DNA of 64,000 bases from Chitinophaga pinensis (GTDB taxonomy: Bacteria > Bacteroidota > Bacteroidia > Flavobacteriales_D > Crocinitomicaceae): assembly GCA_945902745.1 (NCBI GenBank), contig CAMDNE010000002.1, positions 62,001 to 126,000 on the forward strand, in the 5' to 3' direction. Each line of letters starts with the position of its first letter. Position 1 is the stretch's first letter. Position numbers and translations under genes: made by a program. The notes under the pieces were generated by a model. It was not told the DNA's origin, made no database searches, and was given only the letters and a program-made list of their open reading frames with translations. Positions 8,672 through 16,169 of this stretch are shown one piece after another.

Positions 8672-8847
8672 TTTCGGGGTGAATTCAGTAGTTGAATTTT
8701 CCACAGTATGACAAGTCATTGCGATAACTGGATCAATAATTCGGTAAAACAATATTAAAATTGTGCTTTCCAATCATTCATTTAGTGTCAAAATGCAGGT
8801 TTCAACTGTTTTTGAAACCTTATTAATCGTAATACCAATACAATCGA
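8672..8847 (+). promoter_or_regulatory. Long structured 5' leader of the cold-shock gene
   Basis: The inferred leader contains a perfect 9-bp hairpin: arms 8797-8805 (AGGTTTCAA) and 8812-8820 (TTGAAACCT) with a 6-nt loop, ending 27 nt before the start codon. A weaker stem around 8680-8705 pairs GTG-AATTC with GAATT-CAC across short bulges. Long folded leaders that control translation by temperature are known for cspA of E. coli; that this one works likewise is inference. Confidence 0.45.
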
Positions 8848-9306
8848 ATGGCAAAATCTCAAGAGACATTTAATAAAAAAGAAAAAGAAAAGAAACGTTT
8901 AAAAAAACGTCAAGATAAACTTGTTACAAAAGAAGAACGTAAGGCAAGTTCTCAAGGAGGTTCCTTGGAAAGTATGATGGCTTATGTTGATGAATTTGGT
9001 AATATCTCTGATACTCCGCCAGATCCAAATGTTGTTAAAAAGAAAATCAATGCAAGTAGTATTGAAATTGGAATTCCAAAAAGAAGTGATGAGCCTCAAG
9101 AAACGGGTCGCCAAGGAAAAGTTACTTATTTCAATGACTCAAAAGGTTATGGTTTCATCAAGGATTTGATGACTCAAGAAAATGTATTTGTACACGTTAA
9201 TGGGTTAACAGAAGAAATTGCTGAAAACGACATGGTTACTTTCGAAGTAGAACGCGGAATCAAAGGAATGAATGCAGTTCGGGTGAAGAAATTTAAACCT
9301 GAATAA
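8848..9306 (+). CDS. Cold-shock domain protein with basic N-terminal extension
   Basis: 152 residues. The C-terminal part (about 88-150) is a cold-shock domain with the RNP1-like KGYGFIKD and RNP2-like VFVHVNGL motifs, which bind single-stranded RNA/DNA. The first 40 residues are a highly charged, Lys/Glu-rich extension (KKEKEKKRLKKRQDK) predicted helical or coiled, and residues 40-85 are likely flexible. It likely acts as RNA chaperone or translation factor. It has its own promoter, a long leader and a strong terminator, so it appears monocistronic. Confidence 0.9.
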   Translation: MAKSQETFNKKEKEKKRLKKRQDKLVTKEERKASSQGGSLESMMAYVDEFGNISDTPPDPNVVKKKINASSIEIGIPKRSDEPQETGRQGKVTYFNDSKGYGFIKDLMTQENVFVHVNGLTEEIAENDMVTFEVERGIKGMNAVRVKKFKPE

Positions 9307-9326
9307 AAAATATTTATTTCAAAATG

Positions 9327-9351
9327 GGAGCTGATTAGCTCCTTTTTTTTT
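9327..9351 (+). terminator. Rho-independent terminator of the cold-shock gene
   Basis: Perfect 6-bp stem GGAGCT/AGCTCC with a GATT loop, followed by nine T residues, 20 nt after the stop codon. Confidence 0.85.
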
Positions 9352-9374
9352 GTTCAAAATTCAGGAGTCATAAA

Positions 9375-9390
9375 TGTAACTCATGTTACA
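9375..9390 (+). promoter_or_regulatory. Crp/Fnr-like operator upstream of DUF983 gene
   Basis: TGTAACTCATGTTACA: inverted 6-bp half-sites TGTAAC/GTTACA separated by 4 nt, the size and spacing of Crp/Fnr superfamily operators. Its centre (9382.5) is 29.5 nt before the first base of the -7 box, i.e. about -43 from the predicted start, the position used by class II activators. A near-identical site with the same geometry precedes the rhodanese gene (10774-10789). Confidence 0.65.
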
Positions 9391-9411
9391 CTTTTAAACG
9401 TTTCAAAGAGA

Positions 9412-9419
9412 TAATTTTG
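9412..9419 (+). promoter_or_regulatory. -7 box of the DUF983 gene
   Basis: TAATTTTG matches TAnnTTTG. Predicted start near 9426, six nt before the ATG at 9432. No -33 element is seen where the operator lies, as expected for an activator-dependent promoter. Confidence 0.55.
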
Positions 9420-9431
9420 TTAAAAACTCCA

Positions 9432-9800
9432 ATGAAAAAGGGAACGAAAATATATAGTATTTTAAACAATAAATGTCCACATTGTCACGAAGGAGATTTT
9501 TTTGAAGGATCCTTCTTTAAAGCGAAACCAAAAGAAACATGCGACGTTTGTGGGACTAAACTCACCAAAGAACCAGGATTTTATCAAGGTTCTTATTACG
9601 TTGTTTATGCTTTGAGTGTTGCTGTTTTTGTTACCGTTTGGTGCACAATAAGTTTGTTTTTTAAGAGTGTTAGTTTTAATGGTATGATAGCTGCAATTTT
9701 GATAAGTCTTTTAGCCACAGCGCCAATCAATTATCCGCTTTCGAAAATTATTTGGGCTAATTTTTTCTTCAAATATAAAGAGAATGGAATTAAATCATAA
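9432..9800 (+). CDS. DUF983 family membrane protein
   Basis: 122 residues from the ATG at 9432. A TTG at 9417 would add five residues but overlaps the -7 box. Two CxxC pairs (NKCPHCHEGDFF and ETCDVCGTKL) look like a small zinc ribbon, followed by two hydrophobic segments (about 55-80 and 85-105). This is the DUF983 pattern of Bacteroidota and Alphaproteobacteria, whose function is unknown though genes often occur near respiratory or cytochrome oxidase assembly genes. The operator at 9375-9390 suggests regulation by a Crp/Fnr-type protein. Confidence 0.85.
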   Translation: MKKGTKIYSILNNKCPHCHEGDFFEGSFFKAKPKETCDVCGTKLTKEPGFYQGSYYVVYALSVAVFVTVWCTISLFFKSVSFNGMIAAILISLLATAPINYPLSKIIWANFFFKYKENGIKS

Positions 9801-9859
9801 GGAATCTAATTTTAAAAGTATTGAAGCATATTTGTCCTATAATTAATATTATGTTAAAT

Positions 9860-9875
9860 AGTAACATGAGTAATT
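9860..9875 (+). promoter_or_regulatory. Degenerate third copy of the Crp/Fnr-like operator (doubtful)
   Basis: AGTAACATGAGTAATT matches the site at 10774-10789 at 13 of 16 positions, including the first 12, but the right half-site is damaged. It lies between two convergent genes and I find no -7 box at the 29.5-nt distance on either strand. It may be a weak or relic site. Confidence 0.25.
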
Positions 9876-9946
9876 CCTTGCTAAATTGTTTTTAACATCA
9901 CAACATTACTTCTACTTGCTTTTTTTGATTTATAAAATAAATTTTG

Positions 9947-10225
9947 CTAATCCTTCTTATCTGTCATTCTACCCACTGCGCAACTTACAAATGATTTTGC
10001 TTTTTGCATGATCGAATTTGGATCCGTATCAATTGGATAGCCTAGGCTGGCTAGTTTCTTTTCTACGATGTCAATTTGATTCTCATTGTTATATTCAAAT
10101 GTAACTGAATGAGACTCAATTTCTACTTTGACATTGGAAATTCCTTCTAATTTATTTAAAGCATTTGTAATCGTGTTTGCACATCCATCACACTTTAAGT
10201 TTTGCAAAATTTCTGTTTTTGTCAT
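9947..10225 (-). CDS. Heavy-metal-associated (HMA) domain protein
   Basis: 92 residues. The N-terminal 65 form an HMA ferredoxin-like domain with the metal-binding CxxC at Cys12-Asp-Gly-Cys15 (LKCDGCANTI), as in copper chaperones and mercuric-transport modules. The C-terminal 25 residues carry an extra Cys (SFVSCAVGRM). It lies downstream of the rhodanese gene on the same strand (97-nt gap) and could be cotranscribed from the operator-controlled promoter. Metal is most likely Cu(I), by family. Confidence 0.85.
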   Translation of the reverse strand: MTKTEILQNLKCDGCANTITNALNKLEGISNVKVEIESHSVTFEYNNENQIDIVEKKLASLGYPIDTDPNSIMQKAKSFVSCAVGRMTDKKD

Positions 10226-10322
10226 GATTCCAACTATTTATAATTTTCACTACTATAAGTTTCTGATTTTTCTAGCAAATTAAAACAGCTTTACTTATGT
10301 TAAATAGGTTGTTTGTAATCTA

Positions 10323-10721
10323 TTACCAATTTCCGTAACCGCCTTCTAAATCATAAACTTTCGTAAATCCCATTTCTTTCATCATCGCAGCAGCTTTTCC
10401 ACTTCTTCCTCCTGCTTGACAATATACTAATACAGGTTTAGTTTTATCTAATTTAGCAATATTCGTTTTGAAATTTGCACCATTAAAGTCTATGTTTTTA
10501 GCATTAGCGATATGACCTCCATTATACTCACCACTCGTCCGAACATCAATTAATTGTGCTTCTTTGTTCGTCATCAACGTTTTGAATTCTGATTTTGTCA
10601 CAACTTTGTTGACAGTTCCAGTTGACAGTTCCTTCTGATTTTTTGATTTAGCAGTTGTTTGTGCATCACTGCAAGAAATCATAGTAATTGATACAGCTAA
10701 TAAAATAATGTATTTTTTCAT
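10323..10721 (-). CDS. Exported rhodanese-like lipoprotein
   Basis: 132 residues from the ATG at 10721. A longer frame from 10781 would run through the operator and -7 box, so it is rejected. The N-terminus MKKYIILLAVSITMISCSDA is a lipoprotein signal with Cys17. The single rhodanese domain has the CH2A-like RTSGEYNGGHIANAKNID and active-site loop VYCQAGGRSG with its catalytic Cys. It likely handles sulfane sulfur or thiosulfate in the periplasm. The promoter carries the Crp/Fnr-like operator. Confidence 0.88.
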   Translation of the reverse strand: MKKYIILLAVSITMISCSDAQTTAKSKNQKELSTGTVNKVVTKSEFKTLMTNKEAQLIDVRTSGEYNGGHIANAKNIDFNGANFKTNIAKLDKTKPVLVYCQAGGRSGKAAAMMKEMGFTKVYDLEGGYGNW

Positions 10722-10744
10722 CGAATGAGTTTTAAATTTGGACT

Positions 10745-10752
10745 GCAAGGTA
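10745..10752 (-). promoter_or_regulatory. -7 box of the rhodanese gene
   Basis: Minus-strand TACCTTGC resembles TAnnTTTG (TAnnTTG variant). The predicted start is near 10738. Its first base is 29.5 nt from the centre of the operator at 10774-10789, identical to the DUF983 promoter. Confidence 0.45.
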
Positions 10753-10773
10753 CTTATTGTTTGAAAATCTTTG

Positions 10774-10789
10774 AGTAACATGAGTTACA
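10774..10789 (-). promoter_or_regulatory. Crp/Fnr-like operator upstream of rhodanese gene
   Basis: AGTAACATGAGTTACA on the plus strand equals the reverse complement of the DUF983 operator at 15 of 16 positions, including the asymmetric 4-nt spacer. It is also in the intergenic region of the divergent lipoprotein gene at 10870, whose own -7 box begins 63 nt from the operator centre. Confidence 0.65.
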
Positions 10790-10844
10790 TAAACAGATTA
10801 ATGATAAGAAATCACAATAGAATGCTGTATTCAGGGAAAAAAAT

Positions 10845-10852
10845 TACTTTTG
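10845..10852 (+). promoter_or_regulatory. -7 box of the lipoprotein/DUF4268 unit; decides the start codon
   Basis: TACTTTTG matches TAnnTTTG. The predicted start near 10859 excludes in-frame starts upstream of 10870. Confidence 0.55.
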
Positions 10853-10869
10853 TACAAAAGAAAAAACTA

Positions 10870-11769
10870 ATGTTAGACAAAATTTATTTTTTACCTATTT
10901 CCCTTCTACTTTTTCTAGTTTCTTGTGCAAGTAATGAAAATACTCAATACGAATTGCCAAAAACTGTCCAACTTAGCTCTTCCCCTCTATTTAATCCAAT
11001 ATTTATTGAAAACTTCATGGATGCTCCTATAAAAGTTGGCAATATTTGGAACGATTCGTTAATATCACTTTGTAGAATTAACAAAATTCAATTCGTATAT
11101 AAAGGAGAGAAAAATCCTGACAATATCGCTGAGACCTACATGAATCTTTTTAATCAACATGGGCAGATTCAAGAATATTCCTATTTCAATTTTGAACTTT
11201 CAACAACAGAATTCACTGAGATTATTTTTGGGTACAAAGAGAATAAATTGATTTCAATGAATACACCTATCTTCTTTGGACAAAAGAAAGATCAAAAGAT
11301 TTCAATTTCAGAAAGAAATGATTGTTTGATTCTTGTTAAAAACAAAATGGAAGCAGTTCAAGATTCAACATTTATTTATTCTAAAAATGGTCAAACTGTT
11401 CTAATTATTGAGAAGTTGGGAGATTTTATTTCTAAAATTAATTTCATTCTAGATGTTAAGAAACCAGTTGTATCCGTGAAGCATTGGATAAAACGTTTAA
11501 ATATTTCCGATGAGAAATTTTTGACAGCAGATAGAATAGTAACGTTTACAGAACATAATTTACCCCAAAAAGCCTATCATTTAACAGAAAATTTGGTGAA
11601 AGAATATTTATCCAGTGAATGGATTTATGAAAACAATAAAAAATTAATCGGCTACAAAAAGTATATTAATAATCAAATAGTTAAAGAATTTTCTTTTGAT
11701 TATTCTGAAGATAAAATTATGAGGTCCTTTACTTTTAATAAAAAGGTTTACGAAATCCAGTATAATTAA
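10870..11769 (+). CDS. Lipoprotein of unknown function
   Basis: 299 residues from the ATG at 10870. Earlier in-frame ATG codons from 10771 lie upstream of or inside the promoter, and the 10870 start gives a proper lipoprotein signal (LLLFLVSCAS, Cys18). The rest contains charged beta-strand-like stretches with no motif I know. The stop codon abuts the ATG of the DUF4268 gene, so the two are coupled. Confidence 0.72.
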   Translation: MLDKIYFLPISLLLFLVSCASNENTQYELPKTVQLSSSPLFNPIFIENFMDAPIKVGNIWNDSLISLCRINKIQFVYKGEKNPDNIAETYMNLFNQHGQIQEYSYFNFELSTTEFTEIIFGYKENKLISMNTPIFFGQKKDQKISISERNDCLILVKNKMEAVQDSTFIYSKNGQTVLIIEKLGDFISKINFILDVKKPVVSVKHWIKRLNISDEKFLTADRIVTFTEHNLPQKAYHLTENLVKEYLSSEWIYENNKKLIGYKKYINNQIVKEFSFDYSEDKIMRSFTFNKKVYEIQYN

Positions 11770-12234
11770 ATGCTATCTCGTGAACAACAAAAACAATTGA
11801 ATATTGAATTCTGGAATGAATTCAGGAAATTCATGAACCATTTTAAATCTTCTAATGGTAAACGAATTAATTGGCTTTCCTATCCTTCTGACGTGAAAAA
11901 TGTTTATATCCGGTTGCAAGCAGATGGAAAAGGAGCCAGATTATGCTTCGATATTCAACCCAAAGATGATGGTATTCGAGCTATTATTTGGGAGCAAATG
12001 ACCGAATTAAAAAAAGTCATGGAAAGTAATATGTCGCACGAAACAATTTGGTTGGAAAAAATGTGGAACGATGAAGGAAGATCATTTTCGAGAATTATGT
12101 GGCAACAAGAAGACGTAGATTTTTATTTAACAAAAGACAGAATAGTGATTTTTGAATTTCTTAAAAATCGTCTAGTTGAATTTGATGCTTTTTACCAAGA
12201 GTTTAAAGAAATTCTAATTTCACTAACAGATTAG
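11770..12234 (+). CDS. DUF4268 domain protein
   Basis: 154 residues. The pattern EFWNEFRKFM, then IRLQADGKGARLCFDI and WLEKMWNDEGRSFSRI, matches the DUF4268 family seen in Bacteroidota, whose fold resembles nuclease-like restriction domains elsewhere, although no catalytic residues are evident here. It is cytoplasmic. The start codon directly follows the stop of the lipoprotein gene. Function unknown. Confidence 0.75.
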   Translation: MLSREQQKQLNIEFWNEFRKFMNHFKSSNGKRINWLSYPSDVKNVYIRLQADGKGARLCFDIQPKDDGIRAIIWEQMTELKKVMESNMSHETIWLEKMWNDEGRSFSRIMWQQEDVDFYLTKDRIVIFEFLKNRLVEFDAFYQEFKEILISLTD

Positions 12235-12245
12235 ATTGGTTTCGC

Positions 12246-12253
12246 TATTTTTG
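12246..12253 (+). promoter_or_regulatory. -7 box of the T9SS cargo gene
   Basis: TATTTTTG matches TAnnTTTG; the ATG is 33 nt below it. It lies just past the DUF4268 stop, so the cargo gene has its own promoter. Confidence 0.5.
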
Positions 12254-12285
12254 TATAAAACGATAATCCGAATTAATAATTAAAC

Positions 12286-13080
12286 ATGAAAAAATTCATT
12301 TTTGTAATTTTATCAAACGTGTCGATCATTGGATTTGCTCAGACCGACATTTTTACTACAGATTTTCAAACTGGTATACCTATAAGTTACACTCTAATTG
12401 ATAATGATGGTTTAATTCCGGCTCCCCAGGTATCTGAATATACGACTGCTTGGATAACTGTTTTAGATCCTGAAAATTTAACCGATACGATAGCAGCTTC
12501 GACGTCATACTTCTCTCCAGCTGGAACAGCTAGTCGTTGGTTAATAACCGCACCTTTTTCGACAGGTAGCTACGGTAATTTTATTGAATGGAAAGCAAAA
12601 TCACAAGATGCCGCCGTCCCTGATGATTATCTAGTTCTCGTTTCCACAACAGACAATCAGATTTCTAGTTTTATAGATACTATCGGATATATTATTGAAG
12701 AAAATTTTGAATGGACAACTAGAACTGTCAATTTGAGCACTTATAATAATCAAGCTATTTACATCGCTTTTGTTAACGTAACTAATGATGGTTTTAAACT
12801 ATACATTGATGATATTCATGCTTGGAAAAATGATCCCGTTTCAGTAAATGAATTAAATCAAAATAACGTTGTTTCAATTTATCCGAATCCAACGAAAGGG
12901 ATGTTCTCAGTTGAAAGTGAGTATGAAATACAAAAGATCATTGTATCAAATTCCTTTGGTCAAATAGTTTTTACAACTGAACAAACAAAAATAGATTTAT
13001 CAAATTATTCGAATGGGATATATTTCTTGAAAATTGAAACTATGTCAGGTTCTGCAGTAAATAAGGTATTAAAAAACTAA
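12286..13080 (+). CDS. T9SS cargo with choice-of-anchor-J-like domain
   Basis: 264 residues: signal peptide (1-18, GFAQ), a beta-rich adhesin-like domain (about 20-185, with DFQTGIPISYTLIDNDG and LYIDDIHAW, as in cleaved-adhesin or choice-of-anchor J modules), and a C-terminal type A T9SS sorting domain (from about 195: VSIYPNPTKGMFSV ... YSNGIYFLKIET). It is therefore predicted to cross the outer membrane by the type IX system and be surface-attached or released. The stop overlaps that of the convergent minus-strand gene by 4 bp. Confidence 0.88.
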   Translation: MKKFIFVILSNVSIIGFAQTDIFTTDFQTGIPISYTLIDNDGLIPAPQVSEYTTAWITVLDPENLTDTIAASTSYFSPAGTASRWLITAPFSTGSYGNFIEWKAKSQDAAVPDDYLVLVSTTDNQISSFIDTIGYIIEENFEWTTRTVNLSTYNNQAIYIAFVNVTNDGFKLYIDDIHAWKNDPVSVNELNQNNVVSIYPNPTKGMFSVESEYEIQKIIVSNSFGQIVFTTEQTKIDLSNYSNGIYFLKIETMSGSAVNKVLKN

Positions 13081-13499
13081 ATTTCTGGAAAAGGAATTAA
13101 TACTAATTGGTATTTAATATCTGACTTTGATGTTGGACTCAAGATAATTTTATTTTCGGATTGAACTTTAATGTTGAATTCCCATTTTTCTTGAGTAAAA
13201 AATAAACTAATGAGATTTTCATCTGGATACAGAGAGTACTCCCCTCTTTTTCCATCAATATCACCAATTGTATTCATTGGCTGAAAGACACATTTTCCAT
13301 TTTGATAAAAGATGACCACATCCTTTTCAACGTTTATTCTTGGTGCAAAATTTTTATTTCCGGAATTCACTTCACTTATAATCCAAATTTTACTATTTGA
13401 GTCATTAAAAAGTGGTGCAAGACTTATTGGTCTTAGCTCTACTCCTCTTGAACAGCTAGATAATACTCCAATAAATAAAATTAAATAAAGGAATCTCAT
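13077..13499 (-). CDS. Small lipoprotein of unknown function
   Basis: 140 residues. The N-terminus MRFLYLILFIGVLSSCSRG is a good lipobox (LSSC, Cys16). The rest suggests a small beta-barrel or lipocalin-like fold (VVIFYQNGKCVFQPM, IILSPTSKSDIKYQL), but no family assignment is secure. Its ATG overlaps the stop of the preceding lipoprotein gene (TAATG), a sign of translational coupling. Confidence 0.72.
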   Translation of the reverse strand: MRFLYLILFIGVLSSCSRGVELRPISLAPLFNDSNSKIWIISEVNSGNKNFAPRINVEKDVVIFYQNGKCVFQPMNTIGDIDGKRGEYSLYPDENLISLFFTQEKWEFNIKVQSENKIILSPTSKSDIKYQLVLIPFPEI

Positions 13500-14149
13500 T
13501 ATAAGATCATTTCGTTTTTAACAAGTGTTTTATATATATCATTAGATACCGAATCTTTAAGTTCAGCTATTATTCGTTGTCTCCACGGACCATCTGAATC
13601 TGTGCCTTCAATAGTTTCAGTAGTCTGAAATTTATAGGATTTACCATTCCAAACAAAGATGCAATTGTAAAAGATTACATCACCTTCAACATTGTCATTG
13701 AAACGTAAAATTAAATCAGGATAATGCGTTTTTGATTTCCTTGTACCAATTAAATTAGCGATAAAAGTATTGACTTTCACTAATTCTCCTTTTTCACGAA
13801 CAAAGGTTATAAGACGTCTCAATTTAATTCCACCAACTTTTGATTTTATTTGTAATAAAAATGCATTTTCAACTGGAGCATCATCCCTCATTGGAAAAAT
13901 CTTAAAGAAACGTGGAGAACAGGCAGGCTTCATGTAATCTGACGTGTCTTTTTGAAATTCAGAACATATTTTCAATTCTTTCAACAATTCAATATGTTTT
14001 GAGTCGTCAAAAGAATCAGCATTAAATAAAGTTTCAATTCCTGTTATTTCGCCAGAATTATCAGTGATTGGTTTTTTAGTTGGTAATTCGTCATCCCCAG
14101 AACATCCAGAAAAAACAATTACAAGTATGAGATATATGATTTTTTTCAT
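13499..14149 (-). CDS. Lipoprotein of unknown function
   Basis: 216 residues with a lipoprotein signal (IVFSGCSGDDELPTKKP, Cys16) followed by an acidic/Lys/Pro linker. The mature part includes four Cys, two in ICSEFQKD and ACSPRFFKIFP. I recognise no family. It lies 29 nt after the HMG-CoA lyase gene and overlaps the next lipoprotein by one base, and so probably ends the pyrD-HMGL-lipoprotein run. Confidence 0.72.
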   Translation of the reverse strand: MKKIIYLILVIVFSGCSGDDELPTKKPITDNSGEITGIETLFNADSFDDSKHIELLKELKICSEFQKDTSDYMKPACSPRFFKIFPMRDDAPVENAFLLQIKSKVGGIKLRRLITFVREKGELVKVNTFIANLIGTRKSKTHYPDLILRFNDNVEGDVIFYNCIFVWNGKSYKFQTTETIEGTDSDGPWRQRIIAELKDSVSNDIYKTLVKNEMIL

Positions 14150-14178
14150 CTTTGAAATAAGAATTATATTTTAAAAAG

Positions 14179-15042
14179 TTACATTGGAAAAACTGAATTT
14201 GCTTCTAAATATGCTTTTTTAAACAAAGTAGGTTCTATTCCAGTGATTATTTCATTTTCATTAAACCAGTCCAACATGATTTCTGTAGGCATATTCCCTG
14301 TTAAATCATCTTTCGCCATGGGACATCCACCAAATCCTTTAATTGCACCATCAAACCTTCTACAACCTGCAGAATAAGCAGCATTGATTAATTCCTTTGC
14401 GCAATCCGGTTTCGTATGTAAATGAGCACCAAATTCAACTGATGGTAATTGAGGAATTAATAATGAGAACAAATCCTTTACTTGATCAGGTGTTGCAGAA
14501 CCAATTGTATCCGATACAGCTAGAATTTTTACCCCTAATTTTGTAAAAAGAATGTCACTCCATTTCTGAACAATCTCTGGATTCCACTCTTCATTATATG
14601 GATTTCCAAACCCCATTGATAAATATACTACGAGTTCTTTTCCCGATTTTACACATGTATTTTGCATTTGCTCAACAAGCGTTAGTGAATCTAATATAGT
14701 TGAATTCGTATTTCTTTTTTGAAATTCTTCTGAAACGGAAAATGGGTAACCTAAATAATTTATTTCTTCAAAAGATGTTGCTTCGGTTGCTCCTCGTTCA
14801 TTTGCTATAATAGCAAGAAGTTTCGTTGAATTGGTTAAATTCAATTTAGACAACACATCTGCAGTATCTCGCATTTGCGGGATTGCCTTCGGCGAAACAA
14901 AACTTCCAAAATCAATCGTGTCAAATCCGCAACTCAATAATGAATTGATGTAATGAGCTTTAATTTCTGTTGGAATGAAATCATGAAGTCCTTGCATCGC
15001 ATCACGCGGACATTCAATCAGTTTTAATTTCGAATTTAACAT
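14179..15042 (-). CDS. hmgL: Hydroxymethylglutaryl-CoA lyase
   Basis: 287 residues of TIM-barrel lyase that splits HMG-CoA into acetoacetate and acetyl-CoA in leucine breakdown. The N-terminal ECPRDAMQGLHDFIPT (metal Asp), the SDTIGSATP strand, AHLHTKP (metal His) and the family signature GFGGCPMAKDDLTGN (catalytic Cys) are all seen. The family usually has ECPRDG; here Ala replaces Gly. It is 12 nt after pyrD. Confidence 0.9.
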   Translation of the reverse strand: MLNSKLKLIECPRDAMQGLHDFIPTEIKAHYINSLLSCGFDTIDFGSFVSPKAIPQMRDTADVLSKLNLTNSTKLLAIIANERGATEATSFEEINYLGYPFSVSEEFQKRNTNSTILDSLTLVEQMQNTCVKSGKELVVYLSMGFGNPYNEEWNPEIVQKWSDILFTKLGVKILAVSDTIGSATPDQVKDLFSLLIPQLPSVEFGAHLHTKPDCAKELINAAYSAGCRRFDGAIKGFGGCPMAKDDLTGNMPTEIMLDWFNENEIITGIEPTLFKKAYLEANSVFPM

Positions 15043-15054
15043 AGTTAAATAAAA

Positions 15055-16089
15055 TTACGATTTTCTTTTAAGAATAGCTTTATTAATTCTCTTTACTAAT
15101 CCAGGTCCTTCGTAGATAAATCCAGTATATAATTGAATTAATTTTGCTCCTGCATCTAATTTTTCTAGAGCATCCTCTTCTGAATGAATTCCCCCTACTC
15201 CAATTATAGGGAATGAATTATTGGATTTTTGAGATAAATAGCGAATCACTTCAGTAGAACGATTTTTTAGCGGTTTTCCTGACAATCCTCCCATACCAAT
15301 TGTATTTAAAGATTCATCAGATGCAATAAGATTTTCTCTGCTTATTGTTGTATTAGTAGCGATTACTCCCGCAATTTTGACTTCGTCGACAATTTCAATA
15401 ATATCATCTAATTGTTCATTCGTTAAGTCAGGTGCGATTTTTAATAGTATTGGCTTTTGAACTTTTTTCAAATTATTCACTTTCATCAATTCTGAAAGTA
15501 ATTGTTTGAGCGGTTCCTTTTCTTGCAATTCTCTTAGGTTGGGTGTGTTTGGAGAAGAAACATTTACCACAAAATAATCAACATGATCAAAAAGCTCTTC
15601 AAATGCTATTAGGTAATCATTTACAGCATTCTCATTTGGAGTAATTTTATTTTTCCCAATATTTCCACCAATAATAATTTGTGTTTTTCGATTTTTTAGA
15701 TTGCGTATAACTTCGGTTAAACCACCATTATTAAATCCCATTCGATTAATAATCGCCTTATCTTTTTTCAGCCTGAATAAACGTGGTTTGTCATTTCCTG
15801 GTTGACTTTTTGGCGTTACCGTGCCTATTTCGATGAATCCAAAACCACAAGATGCTAATTCATTATACATAGATGCATTTTTATCAAACCCTGCAGCAAG
15901 TCCAACTGGATTAGGGAATTTAATCCCAAAAACTTCGGTTTCAAGTTGTTTATCCTCTATGCAAAATAATTTCTTCCAACACCATTTCATTCCTGGTATT
16001 TTCAATAAGAACCTTAAACTAAATGCCGTAAAGTAATGAACTTTTTCTGGATCAAAAAGAAATAGGAAGAAGCGAATTATTTTGTACAT
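15055..16089 (-). CDS. pyrD: Dihydroorotate dehydrogenase (quinone), class 2
   Basis: 344 residues from the ATG at 16089. It oxidises dihydroorotate to orotate in pyrimidine synthesis and passes electrons to quinone at the membrane. Class 2 traits are the amphipathic N-terminal helix ([20 protein letters not shown]) before the barrel, [19 protein letters not shown], the active-site [14 protein letters not shown] with Ser as base, and IGVGGIHS for FMN phosphate. An upstream ATG at 16137 lies within the terminator hairpin of the preceding gene and is rejected. Confidence 0.93.
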   Translation of the reverse strand: MYKIIRFFLFLFDPEKVHYFTAFSLRFLLKIPGMKWCWKKLFCIEDKQLETEVFGIKFPNPVGLAAGFDKNASMYNELASCGFGFIEIGTVTPKSQPGNDKPRLFRLKKDKAIINRMGFNNGGLTEVIRNLKNRKTQIIIGGNIGKNKITPNENAVNDYLIAFEELFDHVDYFVVNVSSPNTPNLRELQEKEPLKQLLSELMKVNNLKKVQKPILLKIAPDLTNEQLDDIIEIVDEVKIAGVIATNTTISRENLIASDESLNTIGMGGLSGKPLKNRSTEVIRYLSQKSNNSFPIIGVGGIHSEEDALEKLDAGAKLIQLYTGFIYEGPGLVKRINKAILKRKS

Positions 16090-16116
16090 GTTTTTTTTGA
16101 TAAAGGTATAAATGCA

Positions 16117-16144
16117 AAACGAGGTGACAATAGCCACCTCGTTT
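16117..16144 (-). terminator. Terminator between DUF6089 gene and pyrD
   Basis: Perfect 10-bp stem AAACGAGGTG (16117-16126) / CACCTCGTTT (16135-16144) with an 8-nt loop. It lies 26 nt after the stop of the DUF6089 gene. The A/T-rich ends make it workable on both strands, although only the minus strand has a gene to end here. Confidence 0.75.
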
Positions 16145-16169
16145 CTTTCATTAACAATATTTTCAACAA

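Noticed and set aside
8899-9114. Antisense ORFs inside the cold-shock gene
   Set aside because: Shadows of the real frame, caused by Lys/Glu-rich codons.
10304-10336. Possible operator before the HMA gene
   Set aside because: TGTAATCTATTACCA has mismatched halves and overlaps the rhodanese stop; no -7 box at the matched distance.
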